Part shown: positions 31,801 through 39,287 of the stretch, piece after piece
Layout of the letters: each line of letters starts with the position of its first letter
Numbering within the stretch: position 1 is the stretch's first letter
DNA from: DASYLJ01 sp964432595
Lineage (GTDB): Bacteria; Desulfobacterota; Binatia; DP-6
Reading direction: 5' to 3'
NCBI GenBank assembly: GCA_964432595.1
Contig: CAYSOF010000029.1
Location: 1 to 64,000, forward strand
Length of the DNA: 64,000 nt
Notes under the pieces: generated by a model
Told to the model about the DNA's origin: nothing
Seen by the model: only the letters and a program-made list of their open reading frames with translations
Databases searched by the model: none
Translations under genes and position numbers: made by a program

Positions 31801-31974
31801 CGCGGACGACGGGGACCCGCTGAAGCTGGGGCCGGCGAAGACACCGCCTCCCGGTGCCGCCTCGCCCAGCGCGGCGATCTTCACTTTCGAGGCGGCGTCG
31901 GCAAGGGCCGGCAGGGCGAGCAGCGCCACCAGGAGCCAGAGCGGACGGACGCGTTGCGTACAGGGGTGGATCAC
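28813..31974 (-). CDS. Large secreted protein with NxxGxxAF tandem repeats
   Basis: A 1053-residue exported protein. GTG at 31974 gives signal peptide MIHPCTQRVRPLWLLVALLA ending in ADA. The chain holds about a dozen degenerate repeats of 55-70 residues, each centred on NxxGxxAF: VNASGEVAFAA, LNDLGDLAFVS, LNNVGGLAFRG, LNDRGDVVFKS, LNASGDVAFAG, LSDSGAVAFRA and others. They probably form beta-propeller blades. The last ~190 residues are a different, repeat-free domain ending NGRRFSCGS. This matches the choice-of-anchor NxxGxxAF-repeat class of surface or secreted proteins, whose roles are unknown. It could be a client of the type II secretion system, but nothing here shows that. Confidence 0.75.
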   Translation of the reverse strand: MIHPCTQRVRPLWLLVALLALPALADAASKVKIAALGEAAPGGGVFAGPSFSGSPSSAGNGWIAFRSLVVEGSSGEGIVVTNRVTGERRVAAVLGQDVSPTIGRLKQFLGQPTVNASGEVAFAAVVTPPADVDRGLFAPTPAGVFLFSGGRLDVVAPPDMDTGLGILDLTTPVNILTDLSGIDIPERTVALNDLGDLAFVSATVDDRGRSAGGAIFLRRAGGTLGPIVKLDDPFDGGAFQILGPPALNNVGGLAFRGFVEGATQLDGIFAMVDGAPALLVRDGILPTRTGNPGFPNSQTLPLSGFGDTIAMNDQGDVVFTVEPFFDESDTASLDDLDGSPGVLLYHAGMTFLVGYPGQSILGRGRVTSVRLSPTVGSALAPPALAPDGTVVFFASLNGGSSEMILRNAPLDPEPDTLVDLGGPQPDASPAGGTYLLASSAPTVDDAGSLVFSAYLAGATTAQALIYDPLEGTSQAIVIGDSAPAPTQGFFGGPAFFPPHLNDRGDVVFKSFVARGPGLGIFRSRDGALEALVRLRDTVPLPGDPRIVDLVGEPSLNASGDVAFAGLVPITDPDTLVTTARRGIFTAGSGGIRVVAMPGDELTPPDPRREGAFFRKIAPNPALSDSGAVAFRARIEYLDPLDPIFLPTLKEDGLFIADESGIRMLAVADPATPGDPLSNSGTAAPFLRFLDPTVASGRIAFRAELGQIVEERNGMFIADASGVAPVAVEGDELGGMRLTALLGRAVQDASGAVTFQGRIRRPERAEVGAILRRTGSSFSTIAETGVIGPNGGKIRGFGRPAVSSAGGVAFRASYEPLSGGTPGFLLASPNGLSTFLRVGEYAASSLGGRLLSVNQNAALNASNQLAFIGTVGGGSSRSAIFLAAQTRFRVGTLAFRRGKPSLDGLTQPKDRIKVQATLEPAAGLPRPPAPAKGTPIARRAISVAVADAKGALIAVNAPLASVDVKGRALVLKRNAVERAQLRNLKVRFARDGAMKVAFKTAPFDLTFSAGLRQFDDDGAVILEPPFSVRVDVGDEGGTVSIPCKANGRRFSCGS

Positions 31975-32097
31975 GGGTCCGATCTAAGCAGCAATGCCGG
32001 TGCCCGGGGAAGGGATTGATTCGCCTGGGCTTTCCACGTGGGTGCTGCCGCGCGGCTGCATGACTCTGGCGGCCATGCACGGTGCCGCCCGGTGGGC

Positions 32098-33612
32098 TCA
32101 GAGGCCTCCCAGCTCGCACCATCCGGCCGCGTCCGCGGCGCCGTCGAGCCGGACCGACGCGTACAGCAAGCGCAGCGGCGGCGCACTTCCGCCCCGCACG
32201 ACCGGCAGGCGGTGCAGCGCGGCGCCGCGCACCACGATACGGACACCGGCCGTGGTCGTCACGTCGAGCCGGAAGCGGCCGAGGGGATCGTCCTTCGGCC
32301 CGGTGTCGACCCGGGCCGACGCGAGGGGATGACGGCCCCTCGCGTCCTGGACGAAGCCCGTCACGCTCCCGTCGTCGAGACCGACGGTGAGGGCGAGCGC
32401 GCTGCCGTCGGCGAGCCGCAGCGCGGTCCGCAGGCGCGGCCAGACCAGCGGCACCGATCCTTCGACCGCGAACCCGCTGCCGCGGACGTCGAGGCGGCGG
32501 CCGTCGAGCGTCGCCTCGCCGATGACCCGACCGAAGCCCACCGGATGCGCCGAATCGTCCGGCGTGAAGCGCAGGTCGACGACGGCGTGCTGCACGAGCG
32601 CGGCGCCGCCGAGCCCGTGCTCGAGGTCGACGAACGGCGTCGTGTCGTCGAAGCGCACCATCGGCCCGTCGTAGCGGACGTGCGCGGCGCCCGCCGTCAT
32701 GTGCAGGCCGGCGACGGTATCCGTGGTGCAGGGGCCGATGCGTTCGCCGGTGAACAGCACGAGCCCGCCCTCCGCGGGGAAGAGCAGGAGGCGTGCGCCC
32801 ACGGCGTCGAGGGTCGCGAGCCCCGCCACGTCGCCCGCGACCAGCTCGATCGAGCGCCGCGCGCCGGACGTGACGTCGTGCCGCGGCGACGCGTCGGGCG
32901 GCGCGACCGGATCGCCCGCGAGTGCCGGCAGCGCGTCGATGCAGGCGTCGACGAGGCGGCGCCGCCAGCCGCCGGGCCAGCGGAGCGGAATGGCGAGCTC
33001 GAGCTGCATGGCGTCGCAGGTGCGGCCGAGTGCCGCGAGCTCGCGCACGAGCGGGCGCGGATCGGCACGATGGCGAGCGGTGAAGAGCTGGATCAGGTTC
33101 TCCTTGGCGCGCGCCGGATAGCGAGCGCCGACCGTCGCGGTGATGCCGCGCGCTGCGCACGCGCGATGGAATGCCGCGAGGCCGCCCTGCGCGAACGCGG
33201 ACGACACGGCGGCCGTCGGACCGACGCGAAACGGATCGCCGTCGGTCGCGCAGCCGAGGCCGACGTCGACGGCGGGCTGCACGACGTTCCAGCCGTGGAT
33301 CGTCAGGACCGTCGCGCGGCCGTGACGGTCGAGCGCGGCGCGCACCAGCGCGTGCAGCTGCTCCAGGAACTCGGGCAGGCGGTCGTGCGCGGCCGAGAGC
33401 CGGTTCAGGTCGACGTCGTTGCGGTCGAGCTCGGCGTTCACGAGCGTGGCCGCGCCCGTCGCGGCGGCGAGCTCGTGCGTGAGCGCCGCCGTGTGCAGGT
33501 CGTTCATCTTGAGCGGCGCGCTGCCCCAGGGGCGGCGCACCGGATCGCGCCGACCGCCGTGGGGCGCGACGAGCACCAGCGACGTTCGGCCGGGGGTCGC
33601 CGTGACCGACAC
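32098..33612 (-). CDS. Protein with N-formylglutamate amidohydrolase-like N-terminal domain and unknown C-terminal domain
   Basis: A 504-residue protein. Residues 1-215 resemble the zinc-dependent N-formylglutamate amidohydrolase/FGase fold: LVLVAPHGGRRDPV (metal His), LVNAELDRNDVDLNR, TVLTIHGWN and MQLELAIPLR. No signal peptide is seen. Residues about 240-504 are beta-rich (VRGSGFAVEGSVPLVWPRLR; GRFRLDVTTTAGVRIVVRG) and unknown to me. The GTG start at 33612 is the only one near the conserved PHGG motif. It is divergent from the phosphodiesterase gene, with 48 bp between the two starts, so they may share control. The enzyme class is a moderate-confidence reading and the substrate unknown. Confidence 0.5.
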   Translation of the reverse strand: MSVTATPGRTSLVLVAPHGGRRDPVRRPWGSAPLKMNDLHTAALTHELAAATGAATLVNAELDRNDVDLNRLSAAHDRLPEFLEQLHALVRAALDRHGRATVLTIHGWNVVQPAVDVGLGCATDGDPFRVGPTAAVSSAFAQGGLAAFHRACAARGITATVGARYPARAKENLIQLFTARHRADPRPLVRELAALGRTCDAMQLELAIPLRWPGGWRRRLVDACIDALPALAGDPVAPPDASPRHDVTSGARRSIELVAGDVAGLATLDAVGARLLLFPAEGGLVLFTGERIGPCTTDTVAGLHMTAGAAHVRYDGPMVRFDDTTPFVDLEHGLGGAALVQHAVVDLRFTPDDSAHPVGFGRVIGEATLDGRRLDVRGSGFAVEGSVPLVWPRLRTALRLADGSALALTVGLDDGSVTGFVQDARGRHPLASARVDTGPKDDPLGRFRLDVTTTAGVRIVVRGAALHRLPVVRGGSAPPLRLLYASVRLDGAADAAGWCELGGL

Positions 33613-33660
33613 GGCGTCGTGTGTAGCGTCTGGAACCTGCCCGGTCTACATCCGGTCGCG

Positions 33661-34947
33661 ATGTGGTGGCGCGTGTCCCTGGTCCTTCTGCTGCTGCTCG
33701 CCCCCGCGGCACGCGCGGAGCGGCCCCACGTCTACGTGGTGGTGGTCGACGGGCTCGACGCGCGCTTCGTCACACCCGAGTCGATGCCGGTGCTGTTCGC
33801 GCCCGACGCCCCGTCGACGATCCGCGCCGCGATGCCGACGCGGACCAACACGAGCCACGCGTCGCTGCTGACGGGCGTGCATACCGAGGCGCACGGGATC
33901 ACCGGCAACGCCTACTGGAGCCGCACGGTCGGCGATCCGCCGCGCAGGGCCGACGAGCCCGGCCTGTTCGAAGCCGAGACGCTCTTCACGGTCGCGGAGA
34001 CGACGGCGCCCGACCTCGTCACGATGGGCTTCTTCGGCAAGCCCAAGCTCGGACGTCTCTTCGCGAACGAGCCCGGCGAGCAGCGGCAGCCCGACGTTCT
34101 CTGGACGCCCGAGGTGGGCGCGCGCGGCGTCGATCCGATCACCAACTACGCCGACGACGTCACGACGATGGACGCGTTCCTCCGTCTCACCGAGGACCGC
34201 GAGCCGGACTTCGCCGTGCTGAACCTCGCCGACGTCGACCGCACCGCGCACGGGCTGGGCCCCGACGATCCGCATCGCGTCGACGCCGTGGTCGCGGCGG
34301 GCGCGGCGGTGCAGCGTCTCGTCGATGCGCTGAAAGCGCGCGGCCGCTGGGACCGTTCGATCGTCCTCGTCACTGCCGACCACGGCTTCGACCAGGTGGC
34401 GCCGAGCGCGGCGGTGCCGAAGCCCGAGATCGATCTCGCGACCGTGCTCGAGAAGGCGGGCGTCGACGGGGTCGTGGTGGTGACCGACGGCGGTGTGGCG
34501 CACGTCTACGCCGAGAAGGACCCGCCCGACGACGACGTGCTGGAGGACGTCGCCGAGATCGCCGAGAAGACCCCGGGAGTCGCCGAGGTGCTGTCGCGCA
34601 TACCGGTCGACGACGACTTCCCCGTGCTGTCGAAGGCGCACCCCGACTGGCACGTCGACACGCCGCGCATCGGCGATCTGCTGCTCGTCGCCGCCCCCAA
34701 CCACCAATTCGTCGCCGCCGACGAGATCCGCCTCCGCGGCAATCACGGCTCCCCCCGCGAGCAGCCGATCCCCCTGGCGGTTCTCGGCGGCCACCCGACG
34801 GCGAGTCAGCTCAAACCAACCAACGACACGACCCTGGCCGACCTCGGCGCTACGGTCGGCGCCCTGCTGGGCCTACGCCCATCACGACGCATAGACGGCC
34901 AATCGATCCCCACATCGTCGGCAGGCAAACCGCTGCTTCGGCCCTGA
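33661..34947 (+). CDS. Secreted type I phosphodiesterase / nucleotide pyrophosphatase-like alkaline phosphatase superfamily protein
   Basis: A 428-residue exported hydrolase: signal peptide MWWRVSLVLLLLLAPAARA, then the alkaline phosphatase-superfamily core. VVVVDGLDARF supplies the first metal Asp, TRTNTSHASLLTGVHTEAHG contains the nucleophile Thr or Ser region, LADVDRTAHGLGPDD has Asp/His ligands and TADHGFDQV the Asp-His metal pair; GNHGSPREQPIPL gives the last His. These match type I phosphodiesterases that cleave phosphodiesters or pyrophosphates. It lies one gene away from the PhoBR-Pst region, but no PHO box is seen before it. The last ~160 bases use more A/T-rich codons than the rest of the gene. 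Confidence 0.82.
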   Translation: MWWRVSLVLLLLLAPAARAERPHVYVVVVDGLDARFVTPESMPVLFAPDAPSTIRAAMPTRTNTSHASLLTGVHTEAHGITGNAYWSRTVGDPPRRADEPGLFEAETLFTVAETTAPDLVTMGFFGKPKLGRLFANEPGEQRQPDVLWTPEVGARGVDPITNYADDVTTMDAFLRLTEDREPDFAVLNLADVDRTAHGLGPDDPHRVDAVVAAGAAVQRLVDALKARGRWDRSIVLVTADHGFDQVAPSAAVPKPEIDLATVLEKAGVDGVVVVTDGGVAHVYAEKDPPDDDVLEDVAEIAEKTPGVAEVLSRIPVDDDFPVLSKAHPDWHVDTPRIGDLLLVAAPNHQFVAADEIRLRGNHGSPREQPIPLAVLGGHPTASQLKPTNDTTLADLGATVGALLGLRPSRRIDGQSIPTSSAGKPLLRP

Positions 34948-34950
34948 TCC

Positions 34951-35060
34951 TGCGGACGTACCACGAATGGCGCGCCGGCTTCGCCGGCCGCGCCATACCG
35001 CGCGCGCGAAAACGAAGGCTACACCAACGACCCGACCCCGAGCGTAGCTCGGGGGTCGGC
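34951..35060. repeat. Two-hairpin repeat element, copy 1 (between convergent genes)
   Basis: A ~110-bp element also found at 38499-38603. Both copies begin TGCGGAC, contain a hairpin with the shared core CGCCGGCTTCGCCGGCCG (here closed by ATGG/CCAT), a conserved spacer CTACACCAACGACCC and a second hairpin around GAGCGTAGCTCGGGGGTCGG. The outer stem of hairpin 1 differs between copies by paired changes (ATGGCGCG/CGCGCCAT here). It fills the 118 bp between the phosphodiesterase stop and the convergent glutamine amidotransferase stop. It resembles REP/BIME-type repeats and may serve as a bidirectional terminator. Confidence 0.8.
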
Positions 35061-35065
35061 GCTCG

Positions 35066-35821
35066 TTACAGCCCACACTGGCGGAAGAACGCCGAGAACA
35101 GCTCGTGGCCGACGTCGGTGACGTCCTGCACGTGCTGCGCGGATTCCGCCATGAGCTTCTTCGGGTCGACGCCGGCCTCGACGATGTACTTCTGCGACTC
35201 GGGCTCGGTGCACAGGCGCTGGATGATGGCCTCGGTGAACTCGAGATGGAACTGGAAGCCGTACACCAGCTCACCGAACGAGAATGCCTGCTGCTCGTAA
35301 AGCGGGGTGGACGCCAGGTTCGACGCGTCCGGCGGCAGCTCGTAGGTGTCGCCATGCAGGTGGAACACGTTCAGGGTGTCCTGCACGCCCGCGCCGACGA
35401 ACAGCGGATCGTCCTTGCCGTCGTCGGTGAGCTGGATGGGGCCCCATCCCACCTCGCGGCGCTCGCCCTTGAAGACCCGCGTACCGAGTGCCTGGGCGAT
35501 CAGCTGCGCGCCGAGGCAGATGCCGAGCACGGGCCGGCCGGCGGCGATGCAGCGCTCGATGAGCTGCGTCTCGGCCGCCAGGAATGGGTGGCGCTCGGTG
35601 TCGTAGGCCGCCATGGGCCCGCCGAGGATGATCAGGCCGCCGATCCCGCGCAGGTCGCGGGGCAGGGCCTCGCCCCTCGTGGGATCGAGGTAGCGATGGT
35701 GTACTCCGAAATCCCGGAGCACGTTCGTGAGGAGGCCTAGACCCTCGGCCTGCGTGTGACGCAGGGCGATCCAGGAAGTTCCCTCGCCCGAGGCGTCCGC
35801 GTCCTCACCCCGCCGTGGCAT
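35066..35821 (-). CDS. Class I glutamine amidotransferase domain protein (GMP synthase GATase-like)
   Basis: A 251-residue standalone GATase1-type protein. The nucleophile elbow is GICLGAQLIA (Cys near residue 101), and the catalytic His-Glu pair lies in YGFQFHLEF. GGLIILGGPMAAYDTERHPF is the usual upstream segment. Standalone members of this group are annotated as GMP synthase-like amidotransferases or gamma-glutamyl hydrolases; no synthase partner is nearby, so the acceptor is unknown. A ~45-residue C-terminal extension follows the GATase fold. The ATG at 35821 gives an N terminus of about 15 residues before the fold. Confidence 0.85.
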   Translation of the reverse strand: MPRRGEDADASGEGTSWIALRHTQAEGLGLLTNVLRDFGVHHRYLDPTRGEALPRDLRGIGGLIILGGPMAAYDTERHPFLAAETQLIERCIAAGRPVLGICLGAQLIAQALGTRVFKGERREVGWGPIQLTDDGKDDPLFVGAGVQDTLNVFHLHGDTYELPPDASNLASTPLYEQQAFSFGELVYGFQFHLEFTEAIIQRLCTEPESQKYIVEAGVDPKKLMAESAQHVQDVTDVGHELFSAFFRQCGL

Positions 35822-35932
35822 GCGTACTCATTCCCCAAGGGAACGGCGACAGTCAAGGCATGACGCCGACGTGCATCGAGCTTGCCCGGGGCTTCCGCGA
35901 TCGGTAACGTCGCCCCGCCGATGTTCACGGCA

Positions 35933-35966
35933 CCGTAACGCCGCCGTCATCGCGACGGGGTAGGGT
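35933..35966 (+). promoter_or_regulatory. PHO box and -10 element before phoB
   Basis: CCGTAAC-GCCG-CCGTCAT (35933-35950) has the 7-4-7 direct-repeat layout of PhoB sites (consensus CTGTCAT), followed by ten bases and TAGGGT at 35961-35966. The phoB ATG lies 16 bases further on. This is the same geometry as the site before pstS and implies autoregulation. The rest of the 161-bp gap shows nothing else. Confidence 0.6.
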
Positions 35967-35982
35967 CGCCGTCGAGCAACGC

Positions 35983-36699
35983 ATGGCAGTAAAACGAACC
36001 ATCCTCGTCGTGGAGGACGAGCGGGACATCCGCGAGCTCGTCCGCTTCCATCTCGCCCAGGAGGGATATGCCGTCCGGGAGGCCGACTCCGGCGAGAGCG
36101 CGTTGTCGCAGGTGGCCACGGAGCGTCCCGCGCTGGTCGTGCTGGACATCATGCTGCCCGGCACCGACGGGCTCGAGGTGTGTCGCCGGCTCCGCAGCGC
36201 CGAGGCCACGCACAACATACCGATCATCATGCTCACCGCCCGCGCCGGCGAGGTCGATCGCGTCATCGGCCTGGAGATGGGCGCCGACGACTATCTCACG
36301 AAGCCGTTCAGCCCGCGCGAGCTGGTGGCACGGGTCAAGGCGGTGCTCCGTCGCACCCACGGCGAGGACGTGCCGCTACCGCACGAGGTGTTCGAGCGCG
36401 GCCGTCTCCGGCTCGACTTCGACACCTACGAGGTGTTCATCCGCAACGAGTCGGCGAACCTGTCGTTGCGCGAGTTCGAGCTCCTCAAGTTCTTCGTGCG
36501 CAACCCGTACCGAGTCTACGACCGCTTGCAGCTCCTCGACCTGGTGTGGGGTCAGGACGTGCACGTCGAACCCCGGACGGTCGACGTACACATCCGGCGG
36601 CTGCGCAAGCGCATAGAGCGCGATGACGCGAATCCCGAGCTCATCGTCACCGTCCGCGGCGTTGGATACAAGTTCAACCCCGACGCGCTGGAGTCCTAG
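35983..36699 (+). CDS. phoB: PhoB-type phosphate-regulon response regulator
   Basis: A 238-residue OmpR/PhoB-family regulator. The receiver (residues 5-120) has the acidic pocket in VVEDERD, the phosphoacceptor Asp in VVLDIMLPGTDG, Thr in IIMLTAR and Lys in YLTKPFSPREL. The winged-helix DNA-binding domain (about 140-232) includes NLSLREFELLKFFVRNPYRV and the recognition helix region RTVDVHIRRLRKRIE, ending TVRGVGYKF. With phoR next door and pst genes 3 kb away it should bind PHO boxes in phosphate starvation. Its 3' end overlaps the annotated phoR start by 77 bp. Confidence 0.93.
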   Translation: MAVKRTILVVEDERDIRELVRFHLAQEGYAVREADSGESALSQVATERPALVVLDIMLPGTDGLEVCRRLRSAEATHNIPIIMLTARAGEVDRVIGLEMGADDYLTKPFSPRELVARVKAVLRRTHGEDVPLPHEVFERGRLRLDFDTYEVFIRNESANLSLREFELLKFFVRNPYRVYDRLQLLDLVWGQDVHVEPRTVDVHIRRLRKRIERDDANPELIVTVRGVGYKFNPDALES

Positions 36700-38485
36700 G
36701 CTCGTCCTCCAGTACCTGGCGCCGACGCTGGCCGCCCTCGTGGGCGTGCTGGCGGTGGCGATCCCGTACGTCTCGAGCACGCTGGCGACGCACCAGACCG
36801 CGACGTTGTCGGCGCGGCTCCAGGCCGAGTCGCGGCTCGTCGGTCAGATCATCCCGTGGACGCGCGGCCCAGAGCTCGCCGACGCCTGCGCTCGCCTGTC
36901 GACCGACCTGAACGTCCGCGTCACGCTGATGGCCGGCGACGGCGAGGTCCTCTGCGAGTCGTCGCGCAGCCCGGTGGGACTCGAGAACCACGCCGACCGG
37001 CCGGAGGTGCGCGACGCGCTCGCCGTCGGCACGGGCGGCGCCGTCCGACAGAGCGGCACCACGAGCGAGCAGCTGATGTACGCCGCGACCCGCGAGGCGC
37101 GCGGTGGCGAAGTGCGGGTGGTGCGCATCGCGATCCCGCTCACGGCCGTCGCGGAGAACATTGCGCACCTCCGCCGCCTGATCCTCGGCGGGCTCGTGAT
37201 CGCGTCGCTCCTGGGGCTCGGCGCGGCGCTCGTCCTGTCGCGTAGCATGCTCCGCCGCATCCAGCGCCTCGTCACGTTCGCGAGCCGTCTGGCCGCGGGC
37301 GAGCCGCCGCCGTACCTCGCGCCCGAGCGTCGCGACGCCCTCGGCCTGCTCGAGGCGCAGCTCGGCGACATGGCGCGCAGCGTGGCTGGCACGATCGCCG
37401 AGCTGCGCGTCGAGCAGGAGCGGCTCGAGGCGATCCTCCGCGGCATGGTCGAAGGCGTGCTCGTGACAGACCTGGCGGGCGGCGTGGTGCTCATGAACGC
37501 ACGCTCGCGCGAGCTGCTCGCGGTGCCGCCCGAGGTCGACACGCGCGGGAGGCCGTTGGTCGAGCTGACGCGCGATCCCGCCCTCGGGGAGCTGATGCGC
37601 GAGCTCGCGGCCGGTGCGCCGATCGCGTCGCGCGACGTCACGCTGGCGGGCGGCAACGGGCCCACGCTGCAGGTGAACGCGGCGCGCCTGCGCGGCGCCG
37701 ACGGACAGGCGTTCGGCTTCGTGCTCGTGCTGCACGACGTCACCGAGCTGCGGCGCCTCGAGGTGATCCGTCGCGACTTCGTCGCGAACGTCTCGCACGA
37801 GCTGCGGACGCCGCTCACGGCCATCAAGGGCTACGCGGAGACGCTCCTCGGTCCCGCCGGCGACGACCGCGAGACGGCACGCCGGTTCCTCGCCGTCATC
37901 GACCGCCACTCCGAGCGGCTCGGCCGCCTGATCAACGACCTGCTGGCGCTCTCCGACCTCGAGCTCGGCCGCACGCCGCTGCGGCTGTCGGCGGTGGCGG
38001 TCGGGCCGGCCGTCGACGACGTCCTACAGATATTCGCCGAGCCGGTGGCGCGCGCCGGGGTTCGCGTGGCGGCGCAGGTGGCGCCAGGCCTGCCGTCGGT
38101 GCACGCCGACGGCGACCGGCTCCGTCAGGTCCTGATCAACCTCGTCGACAACGCCATCAAGTACACGCCGCAGGGCGGACAGGTGATGGTGCGCGCCGTG
38201 CCGGCGGCCGGCACCGAGCACGCCGGCATGGTCGAGATCGCGATCGAGGACTCCGGCATCGGCATCCCGGCGCAGGACCTGCCCCGCCTCACCGAGCGCT
38301 TCTTCCGCGTCGACAAGGCCCGCTCGCGCGAGCTCGGCGGCACGGGCCTCGGCCTCGCCATCGTGAAGCACATCGTCCAGGCCCACGGCGGCTCCCTGTC
38401 GATCAGCAGCGCGCTCGGGCAGGGCACGACGGTACGCGTGATCTTTCCGGCCTCGAGCGAAAGCGTCGGTCGAAGAGCCGTGTGA
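36623..38485 (+). CDS. phoR: PhoR-type phosphate sensor histidine kinase
   Basis: A kinase of up to 620 residues. The first membrane helix is LVLQYLAPTLAALVGVLAVA, then a periplasmic domain of about 110 residues, a second helix (LILGGLVIASLLGLGAALVL), a HAMP linker, a PAS domain (LEAILRGMVEGVLVTDLAGG), HisKA with DFVANVSHELRTPLTAIKGY (His392 counting from 36623) and HATPase boxes NLVDNAIKY, DSGIGIPAQDL and GTGLGLAIVKH. The ATG at 36623 lies inside phoB and is the only ATG; TTG at 36662 is an alternative and would remove 13 residues that show no conservation. The periplasmic domain is longer than in enteric PhoR. Confidence 0.9.
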   Translation: MTRIPSSSSPSAALDTSSTPTRWSPRLVLQYLAPTLAALVGVLAVAIPYVSSTLATHQTATLSARLQAESRLVGQIIPWTRGPELADACARLSTDLNVRVTLMAGDGEVLCESSRSPVGLENHADRPEVRDALAVGTGGAVRQSGTTSEQLMYAATREARGGEVRVVRIAIPLTAVAENIAHLRRLILGGLVIASLLGLGAALVLSRSMLRRIQRLVTFASRLAAGEPPPYLAPERRDALGLLEAQLGDMARSVAGTIAELRVEQERLEAILRGMVEGVLVTDLAGGVVLMNARSRELLAVPPEVDTRGRPLVELTRDPALGELMRELAAGAPIASRDVTLAGGNGPTLQVNAARLRGADGQAFGFVLVLHDVTELRRLEVIRRDFVANVSHELRTPLTAIKGYAETLLGPAGDDRETARRFLAVIDRHSERLGRLINDLLALSDLELGRTPLRLSAVAVGPAVDDVLQIFAEPVARAGVRVAAQVAPGLPSVHADGDRLRQVLINLVDNAIKYTPQGGQVMVRAVPAAGTEHAGMVEIAIEDSGIGIPAQDLPRLTERFFRVDKARSRELGGTGLGLAIVKHIVQAHGGSLSISSALGQGTTVRVIFPASSESVGRRAV

Positions 38486-38498
38486 CGGCCCCTGGGCA

Positions 38499-38603
38499 TG
38501 CGGACCACGTATGCTGCGCCGGCTTCGCCGGCCGCAGCATACCGGTCGCGCGGACCGACCCCGCTACACCAACGACCCCGACCCGAGCGCAGCTCGGGGT
38601 CGG
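38499..38603. repeat. Two-hairpin repeat element, copy 2 (between convergent genes)
   Basis: The second copy of the element at 34951-35060: same TGCGGAC start, core CGCCGGCTTCGCCGGCCG, spacer CTACACCAACGACCC and a second hairpin around GAGCGCAGCTCGGGGTCGG. The hairpin-1 outer stem is ATGCTGCG/CGCAGCAT, so both strands changed together relative to copy 1. It lies between the phoR stop (38485) and the phoU stop (38604), again convergent genes. Confidence 0.8.
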
Positions 38604-39287
38604 CTATAACGCGCGGGGCAGGGTGTCGAGGTGGCGGATCGACTGGCCCTTCACCATGAAGATCACCATCTCGGCGATGTTCGTGGCGTGGTCGGCGATG
38701 CGCTCGAGGTACTTCGATACGAAGAGCAGGCGCATCGTGCGGCTGATGGCCTTCGGGTCTTCCACCATGAACGACAGCAGCTCGCGGAAGAGCTGGCCGT
38801 GCAGCTTGTCGATGGTGTCGTCGGCCGAGCAGACCTGCAGCGCCAGCTCGACGTCCTCCCGCACGAACGCGTCGAGGCTCTGGTGCACCATGTTGCTCGC
38901 GAGGTCGGCCATGCGCGGGATGTCGATGTACGGCTTGATCGGCAGCTCGGCGGCGAGCTCGATCGCCCGTTCGGCGATGTGCGCCGCGTGATCGCCGATG
39001 CGCTCGAGATCGGTCGTGATCTTGAGCGCCGTCGTGATCAGGCGCAGGTCGCGCGCGGCGGGCTGGTGCAGCGCCAGCAGCTTGATCGACAAATCGTCGA
39101 TCTCCACGTCGAGGCGGTTCACGGTGTGGTCGCGGTCGAGCGTCGAACGCGCCAGCGCTTCGTCACGGGTGGTGAGGGCCCGCACGGCCTGCGCGATCTG
39201 GTCCTCGACCAGCCCGCCCATTTCCAGCACCGACGCCCGGAGCTTGCCGAGCTGACTTTCGTACGCGCGATCGGTGTGCAGCGGCAT
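38604..39287 (-). CDS. phoU: Phosphate transport regulator PhoU
   Basis: A 227-residue all-helical protein with two PhoU repeats, each carrying the metal-cluster motif (E/D)xxxD: DLERIGDHAAHIAERAIEL in the first and YLERIADHATNIAEMVIFM in the second. PhoU restrains PhoR signalling when phosphate is plentiful by bridging PhoR and the Pst transporter. It is the last gene of pstSCAB-phoU and its ATG overlaps the pstB stop (TGATG). The size matches the family. Confidence 0.95.
   Translation of the reverse strand: MPLHTDRAYESQLGKLRASVLEMGGLVEDQIAQAVRALTTRDEALARSTLDRDHTVNRLDVEIDDLSIKLLALHQPAARDLRLITTALKITTDLERIGDHAAHIAERAIELAAELPIKPYIDIPRMADLASNMVHQSLDAFVREDVELALQVCSADDTIDKLHGQLFRELLSFMVEDPKAISRTMRLLFVSKYLERIADHATNIAEMVIFMVKGQSIRHLDTLPRAL

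Noticed and set aside
28634..33712. A minus-strand open frame of nearly 1700 codons overlapping two other genes
   Set aside because: It is Arg/Pro/Ala-rich without domains and is the out-of-frame shadow of the NxxGxxAF and FGase-like genes, as expected at ~70% G+C. Similar shadows at 8187-12347 (+) and 46516-51036 (-) were rejected for the same reason.
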